Source: Epiperipatus broadwayi | Taxonomy: Eukaryota; Onychophora; Udeonychophora; Euonychophora; Peripatidae | Assembly: GCA_028023455.1 (NCBI GenBank) | Contig: JAQFVV010000281.1 | Location: 744,001 to 808,000 of the forward strand | Reading direction: 5' to 3' | DNA: 64,000 nt | In this document: positions 25,701 to 38,573 of the stretch, piece by piece | How the letters are laid out: each line of letters begins with the position of its first letter | Position numbering within the stretch: the stretch's first letter is position 1 | Translations under genes and position numbers: made by a program | The notes under the pieces: model-generated | Database searches by the model: none | The model's input: only the letters and a program-made list of their open reading frames with translations | What the model was told of the DNA's origin: nothing

Positions 25701-28700
25701 GACATTTTTCTTTACAGGATTAATTGATATCAAGAATTAATAATAGTATTAAATATTATAAAACCAAGGATTGTCGTCTATGAAGATTTATTAAACAGAG
25801 CAATAATTGTTTTGCCTTAAAATAGAACACTAAGTAACTGAAAAAGAAATAATATATTTTTTTTAGCTTTAATATGAACGGTTCAAGAAAGTTTGATGAA
25901 GAAGTACCATAAATATAGTTTAAATATTTTTTACTAATTTATTTTAAATATAAATGCTATGTGAGATTAGGGAAAACATATAAACATAATTTTAGTAATA
26001 TTAAAAAAAATAAATATAATAGCTTAATAGAATGATAGAAATATTGTTTTAAAAAAATAAAGTATGTATGGAAGTCTTATATCTACAAGAATTAATGGGA
26101 TGGTGAAGCCTACAGAACGCGATCGAGAAGATAAAGATCGTTTGGTAATTTTGATATTTATTTATAATGCATAATGTATTTTTTTTAGATCATCTACTGA
26201 TTAAGAATGATGTGTGAAAGTTTAAATTATATGAACACATTTTATACAACATTAAAACATATTATGAGATAGGAGTAATTCTGAATATGCATGCAATAAG
26301 TTATTTAAAGTATAATTAATAATATAAGTTAACAGAACAATTGTGTGATTCTTTTGAACTTTCATGTGATAAAGTATTTAGAGATTTTAAAATAGTTTGT
26401 ATATGATAAAATATACGAGAAAAGTAGTAAAAGATTTTCTTAAAGAACAGCGGAATAGTTTTGAAATAAATGAATTTTATTATTGTTAGAAATGCAGATA
26501 GGAATTTGTCGATGTACTGTATAGAAAAATCTTGAGAAATAAGATCGGATAGTGACTTGGTAGTACTAGTGGAGAGGAAACCAAGATGATGTTTTTTGTT
26601 AAGAAATAGGAAAAATAAAGTATTTGGATCGTATTTAGTTTGTGTGATTTCAGTATAGTTAACTAAGTCCTATGACTGAACACATATGACAGTGTTTTTT
26701 TGCGTATCTTTAAACTTTTTAATGTTGTAATAAAGCTGAAAAAATAGCTTTAGCATCGCTCCTATAATAGAGGTTGGTAGACAGACAAAGGTCACCCCTC
26801 TATAGTGTCTTTTAAATTCACTGTGCCATTATTGTCAAGGTTTATGATGAGTAATATTCTAGATATATTTTGATCCTATGCATCTATCTTCGCTATCCTT
26901 ATTTTGTGAATCTGCATCGTCAGAAAGATATTTTCAAAGAAATAATGAATAAAATAGAATTGTAGATATGTTATCGTTTATGTGAGAATAGTTATTTACT
27001 GGAATGTATAGAATTGTGTAATTTTAAAAGTGAAAGTACAAAATATCATAAAGAGAGAAAGAATCATATAATACAGTTATAAATTCATTCGGAAATGAAT
27101 ATAAGATTTTTTAAAGAGAAATCTAAACAAAGTTTTTTAAAGTGATAATAAAATTTTAATATTTTAAATAATATTTAGAAAATAAATATTGCATATTTGT
27201 TAAGAAAATAATTCAATAGTGTGTAATAAACATATATATTTGTGTATGGTATGTTAATAGTTGTAATTATCATCCGAAGTAAGGCTTGAATGAATATATT
27301 AGGATTAACAAACATCGGATAATGAACAATAAAACTTAATACCGAATGTAGAAGAATGTTTTTTGAATTTGTAGGATTCCATACAACCAATATAAAACTA
27401 GAATTTTATTGTTTTGTATAATGTTTAATACGAATGTAATTTTGTAAAAAAAATATAATTTTAATAATAGTAGAGATACAAAGTGTTAATGATAATTGTG
27501 AAAGAAATTCATTTTGTAACAAGCTAACCATAATAAGAAATCCAATAATAATAATACTGTATGTTCTTAAGCATTTAAAAGATAAGAGTTAAATAGGAAA
27601 AATAAATAGAAGTTTGATTTTTTTTATAAACTAGTAAAATAAATTGTGATAGGAGAGTAAGGATATCCAATGTACATAATGTAAAATATTATTTGTTTAT
27701 GTTATTAATAAACTTTGTTGTAAATGTATTTTAAAGCTTTGTGTCCTCGTTGTTATTTCTCCACATGGATGCATGATATCACAATACACTTATAATTGAA
27801 ACAGACATATAGTTTTGCACAAAAGGTAAACATAAAAGTGTTATTATAATTTTGAGAATTTGTTGGTATGTTAAAATTAAAAGATCATAATTTTATATTA
27901 TTTATTGGTCATAAGCTGGTTGCCACAATATTATATTAAAATATATGCTAATGTTGCCACACGTATTCTTTTGTCAGATTATTAAAATACTACCACGTAC
28001 GTATTTATTTATTTTATTTCGGAAGTAATAAGATTATATTATACTATTGTTGTTATTATTATTATTTATTATTGTTAGTTACTGCGTAGTGAATTATGAC
28101 ATAAAATTCCCTTTTCATAGTTTACTACCGTAATTTTAAATCAGTTAGAATACAATTTATGAACCTGAGATTCGATTTTATTTTATTTATTTTCTTCATT
28201 TTTATTTAATTGAGCTAGATTCTTATTATAAAGAATATTAAGATATGAGTATTATTTTAATCGTAATGAAAAGAGATTAGAAAGTCGTAAGAATACTATG
28301 AGTTAGTTATTTGGTATAGTGTTCTTATGCCATTGAGATAGTATCATGTGGATAATATCTCAATGTAGTCTATCTCGTTCCCCGTATCGTCACTCCATGT
28401 CTCATGAAAATAGTAAATATTTTGTTAATTCATTTTAAAAATATAACCGTATTTGTATTTTAAAAATTAGAGCTAGTAATCATTTTTAATTAATGCTGGA
28501 TATTTCATTTATTTATTTGTTAACTGAGCTAGAACCCGGAATTTAAACATTATAATTTATAAATTTTGGAGGACGATCGTGCGATGGGAGAGGTTAGAAT
28601 ATATATATATTTGTAAATAAACTTTTGTTAAATTTAAAATATTCGAAGTGGCTATTAATTTATAGAGAGTTTCTTTCATATATATATATGGAACAAGATG

Positions 28701-30793
28701 CTTTATCTGCTTCAAAAGTTCCTTCACAAAATTCAAACACCTTTTATAAACTTTTAAAAGAAAGTTATTTAAAAGTTTTGTATATTATTATTTTTTTGTA
28801 TTAAGAGTACATGCAATAACACGTATACTCGCTTATATTTTTAAATTCTATTATTTTACCTTTCAATAGGTCTTAGTTTAAAAGTTTGTTTTGTCACTTG
28901 TTTTTTTCAAAGTAATTAAAAGCAAGCAAAGTTTAATCTTTTCGGAAAAGCATTTTAATTTTAAAAAGTTTTGATTGTGATCATGTTTTTTATTTTTGAT
29001 TGTAATCTATTGTTTTAAAAAATAAAGCTGAGTCTTATTTTTCTATTTATTTTTTAAAATTAATTTTGAATAAGATAAGAGTCCTGGTCAGATGTTTTTT
29101 AATTAAGATTAAGTGGGATGTATATAAGAGTGCACATAAATAGCCCCAGTTTTCAGACTGATTTTTGGCTTATCATTATTATTCTGCTCATTATGAGTAT
29201 GGATTCCATTTCCTAGTATTCTGCTGATGATACCTATTCAAACTGCTGTGCTGACTTATATTTTGAAGATTGTTGTCTGTGCCTTTATCCCACCATTGCT
29301 AATATTACATTTTTGCTGTCTGCTAATAGAAAATTCTGAGATGACTATTATTTACTAAATAACAACCATTTCTCCAGAATACTAAATGTACATGTCATGC
29401 AAAATCTTATCTACCACATGCAATGCTAAATCAATCCAAATACAGACCCTGGATCCTGAATTGTTCCTTTAAGATCATGTCTTAAAAATCTAGACCAGAA
29501 CTGATCCAGGCTTACCTCCACACTGCCTACCAAATAGATATAAATCAAAAGCCTTCAAGATGGACTTGAGTCAGGAAGAACTTTGTATAGCCCACTGGAT
29601 GAAATTAGCTGGCCCTAACATTATGCCTCAAGGTAAAATATTTTCATATTATAACCAGGACTTAAATCTCTGTTAAAGTCTCAGATTAATCTTAAAAGAA
29701 ACCTGTTTTTATTATAAGTTTTGAATATCTCTTTAATATCTTAATTATTTTATGTCTTTCTCTTATTATTGTATGTAGTGGAGGCTGAGTTTGAAGTCTA
29801 CATATTTTTTAATTTATTCATCCAAGAGTATATTGTGAGTTTATATTTTATATGCTTATTGTTTTCTCCTTTTGTATGACTAATCCAGGATAAATGCTTT
29901 GGCAGATACTCATAATTTTCTTTTAACTAACCTGTCATTTATTCTTTCTTTATAATGAATACCATCAATTTTGGTTTGCGTTTCCTGCAGACCCAAAATT
30001 TTTTGATTGGTGGTTTATCGAGCATAGTGTTCTGTTTTTTTAATTCAGAGATTTTGTTTTCTTCTAATGGAAAATATGAAAAAGTGTAATATTTTGTTGT
30101 TATGTTTTCTAGTCTTGTATTGGAGGTCAATCTTGATAATCTTGAATGTGGTTATCATGGGCTGTTCTGCAGACATATTTGCTCCTGGCCCCAATGTTTC
30201 TTTTCCAGGCCAAGGAAAGCTCACCTGTGCTGCTTCACTGTACTCATTCACTACAATCCACCTTTTGTTTTGCAATCTATAAATGGGAAAGCTAGAATTA
30301 GTTTTTTATCAATAGCTGACAAGAAAATATAAATACTTTTTTGAAAACCTTAGGTGTGAAACATACTTATCTGCCAGGGTGTTTAATGTTTCCAGACTCT
30401 TGAACACTCTGTAATAAATCTGCTGTGAAATTTAGATCAAATTTCTATGCTTTATTTGACTATTTGTTTTAGATTTAATAAATTTTCAAATTGTTTATAA
30501 TTATATTGACTGATGTCTAGCTGGTGGCATTCATCCTCATCAAACTTTGATCACTGTAAATTCAATTTTCTAGTTAGTAAGTAACTAGTGGCACCCTTTC
30601 TGATCCAAAGAGGTGAAGAAATAACCGGTACAATATATGTATAATCACGAACATATTTAGGTTGTAAATTATTTTTATGCAATTGAAATTCGGTCTCCAG
30701 TAAAACAAGTGAATAGATAAGGTATTATTATATATTATTTTCATTATATCAATTTTATATAGCATTATTATATTATCACACAATATGCATTTA
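20351..30793. other. Long AT-rich stretch without a supported gene
   Basis: Very AT-rich with many short TA runs. Slightly GC-richer islands at about 22290-22570, 23060-23520, 26650-26920, 29140-29640 and 30120-30300 could be old element fragments, but I recognise none. The minus strand of 30045-30275 is open ('SFPWPGKETLGPGANM') without a known motif. Around 27705-27770 an AATAAA followed by GTGTCCTCG resembles an LTR R/U5 region, but no partner LTR was found. A 10-bp hairpin lies at 28331-28365. Confidence 0.4.
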
Positions 30794-30805
30794 TATAAGT
30801 TAAAT
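30794..30805. repeat. Target-site duplication of the young RTE element (3' side)
   Basis: TATAAGTTAAAT here is identical to 34102-34113 on the other side of the element. Perfect 12-bp duplications flanking a complete LINE support a recent target-primed insertion. Confidence 0.9.
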
Positions 30806-30831
30806 CATCATCATCATCAACCATTATCAAT

Positions 30832-33159
30832 TCACTGCAGGATGAAGGTCTCTCCAAGTTTAATCCATCTTCTCCAATCTTTAGTTTCTCTTCTCCACAA
30901 CACCCCTGCACATTTTCTTATTTCATCCATCCATCTCACATGTGGTCTCTTTCTAAGTCTTTTACAATCTCTTGGAATCCAGTTGAAAATTTCAATTGTC
31001 CATCTATTATCATCTCTTCTAGCAATATGTCCAGCCCAACTCCATTTCAATCTTTTAATTTTTTCAATAAGGTCAGTAACACCTGTTTGTTGTCTTACCC
31101 ATACATTGCGTTTTCGATCTCTTCTTGTTACTCCCAACATACATCTCTCCATACTCCTTTGAGTGGTCTGAAGTCTCTGTATTGCTCTTCTATTAAGTGT
31201 CCAAGTCTCAGATCCATAAGTAAGAACTGGTAAAACACATTTGTTAAAAACCTTCCTTTTCAAACACATAGGCATATTTCCTTTTAGTATCAAGTTATTT
31301 CTACCAAAAGCACTCCAACCAAGTTTAATTCTATGATTAATTTCCTCCATTATGTTTCCATCTGTATTAATAATCTGACCAAGGTATTTGTAACTGTTAA
31401 CTTCTTCTAATTCTTCATAATCAATCTTTATTTTCATATTTTGAGCAAATCGATTAAACATTACTTTAGTCTTTTTAACATTTATCTTTAGTCCTACTTT
31501 TCTACTTTCATCTGCTAACTCCTGCAACATTTCCTGCAGCTCTGAAGCATTATTTGCAAAAACAACTACATCATCTGCGAAATCTAAATGACTTAAATAC
31601 TCTCCATTTACTTTCACTCCTTTAGTTTCCCATTTTAATCCACAAAATACTTCTTGCAGCACTGCTGTAAAGAGTTTTGGAGATATGGAGTCACCTTGTC
31701 TTACACCTTTCTCAATGTTGATTTTTCCAGTATCATTATGTAATCTAATTGTTGCTGTTGCATTTTTATAAATATTCTTTAAAATATGACAATATCCTGG
31801 ATCTATACCTTGATGATCCAATGCTTTAATCACTGAAGAAATGTGTATAGAATCGAATGCCTTTTCATAATCTACAAATCCAAAACATAATGACAACTCA
31901 TATTCGTTTGTCCTTTCTATGACTTCTCTCAATACCTGGATATGATCTATTGTACTAAAACCACTTTTAAATCCAGCTTGTTCTCTTGGTTGGTGGAAAT
32001 CCAAAGTTCTCTGTAGACGAGTTGTAATTATCTTGGTAAAATTTTTATATAAAACTGATAAAAGGCTGATAGGTCTGTAATTTCTAATATCTTCTTTATC
32101 ACCTTTTTTAAATATTAATATTATTACTGCATTCTTCCAATCTTCCGGTACATCTTTATCATTTAGACATTTGGTATATAACTTTGCTAAAATTGTTTCT
32201 ATTTCTTCACCTGCTTCTTTTAATATATCAATTATAATTCCATCATTTCCTGGAGCCTTTCCTTTCTTCATACATTTAATTGCATGTCTCACTTCTTCAT
32301 TTAAAATTCTGGGCAATTCGGAAGATGTAATAGATATAGGAGGTACTTGTTCTTTATTACTATATAATTCTTGATAAAAATCTTCTACCAATTTCATGAT
32401 GTCATCTCTCTTTTTAGTAATAATTCCATCTTTTTTTCTTATTGCAGATATAAATTTCCTACCAATACCAAAATGTTGTTTAACATTTTTGAGTCTCTTA
32501 TTTTCTTCTACAGCTTTCCTTGCTATTTCACAGTTATACTTTCTTATATCATTTTCAACTCTTTTCCGTACCATTTTACAAAATTCGAGATATTCAATTC
32601 TTTTTAATACATCATTTTTGTATATCTTCATATTCCTTCTTTTCTTCATAAATTCTCTAGTCTCAGTAGAAATTTTATTAGTCAATTGCTGCTTTTTTCT
32701 ACCAGCTATGTTTGTTGCAGTTTTTAAAAGTGTATCAGTTATTTTCATATTAATTTCATTCAAATCTGTATCATGTTCAAAATCTCCTAACACTTGAAAC
32801 CTATTTGTAAGTTCTAATTTAAATTCATTAGAATGTTTCTGAAGATTAGGAATATCAACTGTAAATATTGTTTTTCTTAATAATTTTTGTCTCTCTAGTT
32901 TTACATTAACACGTAACTTACACCTTACTAATCGATGATCACTTCCTGTGTTAAATTTATTAAGAACATTACAATCTTGAAATATGTATTTTCTGTTAGT
33001 CAAAATATAATCCAATTCTGCTGTACCTTCATTTGGATGCTTCCATGTCCATTTCCTTTTAACATTTTTCTCAAAAAATGAATTCATAATATAAAGTTTT
33101 TTCTTTTTCTGCAAACTCCACAAGTCTATGTCCTCTCTCATTTCTATTACCATAACCAA
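30832..33159 (-). CDS. RTE-1 ORF, C-terminal part: end of endonuclease and reverse transcriptase
   Basis: This 775-residue open frame overlaps the endonuclease frame by 89 bp; true homology starts near 33100, so its first roughly 20 residues are a frame artefact. 'TGSDHRLVRCKL' (about residue 73) completes the endonuclease. RT blocks follow: 'KAPGNDGIIIDIL', 'NYRPISLLSVLYK' (about 365), 'GFVDYEKAFDS' (catalytic Asp), 'GVRQGDSISPKLF', 'LDFADDVVVFAN' (about 527, FADD catalytic box) and 'NSYKYLGQIIN'. The C-terminus has 'WAGHIARRDDNRWT' (about 710), characteristic of RTE proteins. It stops at 30832 directly before the GAT tail. Catalytic residues look intact. Confidence 0.95.
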   Translation of the reverse strand: MVMVIEMREDIDLWSLQKKKKLYIMNSFFEKNVKRKWTWKHPNEGTAELDYILTNRKYIFQDCNVLNKFNTGSDHRLVRCKLRVNVKLERQKLLRKTIFTVDIPNLQKHSNEFKLELTNRFQVLGDFEHDTDLNEINMKITDTLLKTATNIAGRKKQQLTNKISTETREFMKKRRNMKIYKNDVLKRIEYLEFCKMVRKRVENDIRKYNCEIARKAVEENKRLKNVKQHFGIGRKFISAIRKKDGIITKKRDDIMKLVEDFYQELYSNKEQVPPISITSSELPRILNEEVRHAIKCMKKGKAPGNDGIIIDILKEAGEEIETILAKLYTKCLNDKDVPEDWKNAVIILIFKKGDKEDIRNYRPISLLSVLYKNFTKIITTRLQRTLDFHQPREQAGFKSGFSTIDHIQVLREVIERTNEYELSLCFGFVDYEKAFDSIHISSVIKALDHQGIDPGYCHILKNIYKNATATIRLHNDTGKINIEKGVRQGDSISPKLFTAVLQEVFCGLKWETKGVKVNGEYLSHLDFADDVVVFANNASELQEMLQELADESRKVGLKINVKKTKVMFNRFAQNMKIKIDYEELEEVNSYKYLGQIINTDGNIMEEINHRIKLGWSAFGRNNLILKGNMPMCLKRKVFNKCVLPVLTYGSETWTLNRRAIQRLQTTQRSMERCMLGVTRRDRKRNVWVRQQTGVTDLIEKIKRLKWSWAGHIARRDDNRWTIEIFNWIPRDCKRLRKRPHVRWMDEIRKCAGVLWRRETKDWRRWIKLGETFILQ

Positions 33160-33775
33160 AATTACCTACAGCAATTTCATCTTTCATTTGTCTACCAATT
33201 CTAGCATTAAAGTCTCCCATAACAATTTTAAAATGTTGTTTACTCTGATCAAAAGCCTTTTGTACATCCATATAAAAATCTTCTACTACTTCATCACTAT
33301 GAGAACTTGTTGGGGCATAAACCTGAATTATCTGCATTTGGTATCTGCTATTAAGTTGTATAACTAATCTTGCCACTCTGTCCGATACACCATCAATCTC
33401 CACAATATTGTTCTTCCACTTTTTATTTATAATGAATCCTACTCCACTTGTATTTCCAATATGTGTGCCTTTATAATAGAGTATATGTCCACTTTTTAAA
33501 TCAATTGTTTCTTCTCCTTTTCTTCTAACTTCACAAAGTCCAATAATGTCCCATTTAATATAAGACAGTTCTTCTTCTAATTCTTGCAATCTTCCTTCAC
33601 TTGAAAGTGATCTGCAGTTGTAAGTACCTAAATAAAAAGTCGTCATCAAATGGCAGCCTGGGTCTGCAATCAGGGGATTCTTAGCACCCTCTGCCTTCGG
33701 CCACCAACCGCTGCCTTGGTTGGTGACTTTACAGCCTCCTGGGAATAAGGGCCATGCTTTATTTTTGTCTGTCAT
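33071..33775 (-). CDS. RTE-1 ORF, N-terminal part: AP endonuclease
   Basis: This 234-residue open frame starts at ATG 33775. After a roughly 45-residue leader comes 'LGTYNCRSL' (about residue 50), 'IIGLCEVRRKGEE' (about 80, catalytic Glu), 'GVGFIINKKW', 'IIQVYAPTSSHSDE' and 'IVMGDFNARIG' (about 188, catalytic Asp/Asn). These are the core blocks of the RTE/BovB endonuclease, which nicks the target to prime reverse transcription. The last roughly 10 residues are out of frame: a one-base difference in the run at 33097-33102 diverts translation to a stop at 33071. The SDH block lies in the next frame. An assembly or sequencing error in the homopolymer is possible. Confidence 0.92.
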   Translation of the reverse strand: MTDKNKAWPLFPGGCKVTNQGSGWWPKAEGAKNPLIADPGCHLMTTFYLGTYNCRSLSSEGRLQELEEELSYIKWDIIGLCEVRRKGEETIDLKSGHILYYKGTHIGNTSGVGFIINKKWKNNIVEIDGVSDRVARLVIQLNSRYQMQIIQVYAPTSSHSDEVVEDFYMDVQKAFDQSKQHFKIVMGDFNARIGRQMKDEIAVGNFGYGNRNERGHRLVEFAEKEKTLYYEFIF

Positions 33776-34101
33776 AATTGTATATATGTATTGGAAAAAT
33801 ATTTATCATTTACACAAACATTCATTCTGCCTTATCAGGCACTGAGAAGAAAGACCATGGTGTTTCTTGATCTTAAACTCAGAGGTAAAAAGCCAATAAA
33901 CTCACCACACTGGCTAATGCATGTTGGTGAGCAGCCCATCCATGTCCGTATACTATATGAATAATCACATAGTAATAACAGCTGCAACAACAAGAACGTA
34001 TGGAGTGGACATTAGGAATTTGCCCTGCTCGGTTCCTTTAAGGCCTCCAAGAGGAATCAAAGGGTCTCCTTTCAGTTAATAGCAAACTCCTTTCTGCAGC
34101 C

Positions 34102-34113
34102 TATAAGTTAAAT
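34102..34113. repeat. Target-site duplication of the young RTE element (5' side)
   Basis: TATAAGTTAAAT is identical to 30794-30805. Confidence 0.9.
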
Positions 34114-35446
34114 ACATTCTTATATTTAAAGGAAACTTCGGGATTTATTATGATTACTTTGATTACTATATAATAGACATACTAAAAATAGAACTTTTAG
34201 ATTAATTAAAATATTTTAAATCTATTTGCTATAAGGTATAATGCCATTATTACTGTTAAATATTATGTAGTATCTAATATATTTCCTTACTGGTAGTGCA
34301 TTATTGTTTGTTAAATCCTGTGTTAATGATTTATTCCTTATTTAATGGAAGACCAATGTTGAATGATAATTGAATAGTTTAAATTATAGAAATTTGGTTG
34401 TGTTAGTCTTTGATATTTATTAGAACATTTAGAATGGTCGATTAATGAAATCTATTATATTTTTGGGGAATTTTGCATTGTTTGCTTAGTTGTTGAATAG
34501 ATATATAAATCACTTATAAGTAAAATTTTTTTTATTAAGATTATTTATTTATTTTGCAAATTAATAGTTTAAAAGAAGACTGATCTATATTAGTATTTTA
34601 TTTTGGTTATCAGGATAATAGAATTATTGTGGGTGGATTTGGTATTTTGATTTGAGTTGGGAGGTGCCTCTACTCTTAATTCAAATTGAATGTCATAGGT
34701 AAAGAATATTAAAAGGGTTATATGCTTATGATTTAAAAAGGGTAGTATTTAAACATTAGAAAACAAAAGTCGGTGCATATTTTAATCCTTCTTTCCAAGC
34801 TCTAGGAAAGCATATATATATAAATATTGCCTTATTTTTTAATTATTTAATAAGTTAATTTCTATGCGATATTTGTAAATAAATCAGAACTATATATATA
34901 ATAATAAAGTATCATATTAGTGTAGAATATTTAGTTTCCATTTGTTACTTTTATTACCAACACGTCTATTAATGATTATTTCAAGTTATTGCAATAATTG
35001 TATACTCTTTTAAATATATTATTTACTTTAGCAGAATCCCTAATTATACAAGAAGTTAATACCAGTTAATAGAATTTGTTGTGTGTCAATGCTGATATAG
35101 GTGGTGCCTAGAGATTAAAAGTTACATTATAAATAATAATTCTATAGTATTATTAAAAGTTATTTTTAATAACCAACAAATCATGAATTATAGTGCTGTA
35201 TTACATTAGAATAATTATATGTATCCATTTTATCTACTTTTTTATTTCGTGACTGTATGTATATATATATATATATATATTAATAATTCAAACAAATATA
35301 TTTAACACAGTATTCAAAATTAAATAATATATTCTTTACCAGAAGTACTTTCAATTGTTTCACTGACAATCTTTATCAACTGTTAATACAAACGTACAAA
35401 AAATAAAAACTTGCATTACCCATCATTCAATCTATTCAAATTTCCC
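34114..35446. other. AT-rich sequence between RTE-1 and Gypsy-B
   Basis: No coding or RNA feature seen. There are short TA runs, for example at about 35258-35280. It is the genomic flank of the Gypsy-B left LTR. Confidence 0.5.
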
Positions 35447-38400
35447 ACAACAAACAAAACTAATAATATAATATAAAGTTGTTATGATCTAATCTGGTCG
35501 GAGCCAGGGTATACTGCGAAGACCTATCATAGTAGTATGTGAAAATACATTAGACAAATTAAAAGTACGTAATTTTATTATCCTTCAAACCTTAATTTGC
35601 GATTTTTCATTGCATGAGACCTTATGGCCGACCACGGACAAGTACGTATAATTTGTGGAACTACTAAAGATTATCAATTTTAAAATTATATATATGGTTT
35701 TTAATACAAATGCTAGTCTAGGTAAGAGCTTTGCAATAATAAATAAACATGGAATACTTGGGTTCTTTTCTATAATTTAATAAATATCAATGAGACTCTT
35801 GTTATACTGATGAATGACAATTAAAACATTAAGTAAATACATTTTATCATGTCATTATCTGGTAAATCTGTTTATAAGTTTATAAAATCAATCAATTTTG
35901 TATCACTTACTCGAATCAACTACGCAAAGCTAAAATGATGGAAAAGGTAAATGGGATTTTATTGTACCTTACACATCATAAACTACCAAGGACAAAAAGC
36001 ATTCAAATGTTTTTCTCAAAATATTACTGAACTCTTATATCATGCTGACAACAGTATGTACTTCAATGTATGCTCTATTCAAGATATAGGATTTCTGATT
36101 TTATGAATGACAAATAGCAATGGCACAGTAAGTTTAATTATAAATCAATATTTATTTACAATTTTGTGACTAATAAGTAATTAATGTTTAATGTAATAAC
36201 TAAATACATAAATAAACAAATAAAATAAATAAATAAATTATCATTCCATTGGATTCTTTCAATAACATATCATAGGCACAGTTTTATAAAGCCTAATCAT
36301 ACATTATATTACAATTTGATATAATTAATGTCTTGAGGAAATTATACTAAAATTCAACATCAAATCATAAACTATCCAATGTGTCAGTTCCAGAACCAAT
36401 AAACCTACACTGTAGACCTATAATAATGTAATAAATAATATTATATTTGTAGGATTTAGCTATAATGCTAATGCTAAATCAAAATGAAAAATTAAACTTC
36501 AATTCAGATAAAATATTAATTAGCAAACAGTTAATTATTATGAGGTAACTTAGATAGGATGTCATACTACACTTCATGATTCAACTTATAAATTATACTT
36601 ATAAATGGAAGAAAATGATTTTAGCAAATACCTTCCCCAAACTTACATTTATGAAGTAAAATGATATTCCTGTGGATACATTCATCTACACATAGAAATC
36701 ATACAACACTGAGTGCCATGTGGGTTTATATACCACCATAAAGCAACAAATATAATTACACAATTCTGCGGATTCACCACCAGCACAGGAAAAAGTGTAA
36801 AAATAAAGAAAGTGGCAAATAATTAACCTGCAGATTAACCACCAGCACATATTAATGCCATTTAACATGGTAAAGCAATATTAATATTTACTTTATATTT
36901 AAAGTGCAAAAATCATTCTCCTCAGTTATATTGACAATTCAGAAAAACACTAGCATTTCAGTAGATGTGGGTTCCTACATAATGAAAAGTGTTTTAATAA
37001 TAAGGACAACTAATATACCAAATTATCTTGCTTAAAAGATAAACATAATAACAATGTAATGTAGGTGACATGAGTATAAGAATAGACCTCTGGAAAGACT
37101 CACAAGACACTTCATGAGAGAGTGACACATATAAATTCATTAGTAATTCTCAAGCTTTCTCGTAAGTGCTAACGCTTGAATATATATTTTATTCAATCCC
37201 ATTAATTTAATTTAAACCTAGTAAAATATAACTCATGAACTTCACATATAAGTTCATATAATGATAAAATTAAAATTCATTCATTCTTACTCACATAAAT
37301 AAATTAAATTATACACCATTTTATAATAATAAATATGATCCGTGAAATCAATGTAAAATGTCTTGAACAATAAATACACAAATTAATAATTCTAAATTAT
37401 AGCCGAATTCCATAGATGTAATTATATCCATTTGTTTTAGTTATTATGAGCACTTTAAATTGATGATTTTACGTGGCTCGTTGAATATAAAACAATTCCA
37501 AAAACATGACGCAGAGTTTAAATGAAAATGTTGTTCATAAGTTATTAAATTCTACATTTCTATATAAAACTGTTCCAAGTTTATAACATCAAGGCTAATG
37601 TTTATTTATCCACATTTAAGTTTAGAAATAATAACCAGAGCAAATAATTTAATAATTCCAAATTGACAATAAAAATCAGAAAGTAGTTTTAATTAATTAT
37701 TTGAAGACTGTTTCCATTATTCAATTAGCTAATAAATTAAATAGCAAATACCTTACTAGCAGTATATATTTAAATAAATTAATCAATGCTATATTATTTT
37801 AAATTATAAACAGAAATATTAAACCATGTTAATCACTTTAACATTTAACTTTGATTTTAAACCTCTTCTTTTTTAAAAAGAAAGTTTTCATATCTAAAAA
37901 CTTTTGTAATTAAAACAGTTATTTAGTGTTAGCATATTGTAGAATAATGAAATATTCCAAACATACTGAACTTCTGTGATTAATTCTGCTTTTAACTTTG
38001 AGAGTTCCAACATATTTTTAAATGTAAATATTGAAAAAATTATTAGCAATGTTGATCCACTTGGCTAGGCGACTTGAACAGATTTTTAAATTTAGCACTT
38101 CATTCTATTATTAAATACCACCATTTTATGTTTACATTTGTGGAAAACTTTTTAGTAAATCCGTTTACTTATTAACTATTTTTAAAAAATAAGCTTATCA
38201 TATTTTGCATACATTTTATTCTTACATCATGTTTTTTTCCTTTTTTTCATCAGACAAGAATGCTATCATAATTGCGCTCTTTTTTATTTTACACTGAAAC
38301 ACATACGTGGTTACTATATTTTTATCTAATAATTAAAAATTAGTTAAACAAATGGTTTTTTTAATTCAATGAAAATAATTTCTAAGACTATTTTAAACAA

Positions 38401-38573
38401 ATAAGAATTATTATTATTATTTTGAATCACATTTTACTAAACTTAATGTGTACTGACAATTTATTAAAAGTTAAACATATTTTGATACAAATCAGTGAAT
38501 GGAAAAAAGCAATTTAAATACATTATAATAACACAGGCAATAAGTAAGGCAAAATATTACTTATTCTGTCTAC
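35447..38573 (-). repeat. Gypsy-B 3' LTR, first segment
   Basis: Collinear with 52490 to about 55608 of the other LTR, with scattered substitutions and small indels. It is interrupted at 38573 by the nested element and continues at 46315. CTAC at 38570-38573 is one copy of the nested element's target duplication. Confidence 0.92.

Larger units (their letters stand above)
30806..34101 (-). mobile_element. RTE-1 young copy: nearly intact full-length RTE-clade LINE
   Basis: The element is about 3.3 kb. At the right end lies a 5' untranslated region of about 330 bp, conserved with the old copy at 16.3 kb. One ORF encodes endonuclease plus reverse transcriptase. The left end is a short (GAT)n-type tail directly after the stop codon, as is typical of RTE elements, which lack a separate ORF1 and long poly(A). 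A perfect 12-bp target duplication flanks it. Only one frame break is visible, in an A-run (T6 on the + strand at 33097-33102). Confidence 0.93.

Noticed and set aside
24870-27800. Suspected decayed LTR element (AATAAA then GTGTCCTCG near 27.7 kb)
   Set aside because: No matching LTR, no primer site and no gag-pol words found in the interval.
30785-33367. Several + strand open frames of 67-133 residues
   Set aside because: Antisense shadows of the RTE-1 endonuclease/RT ORF.
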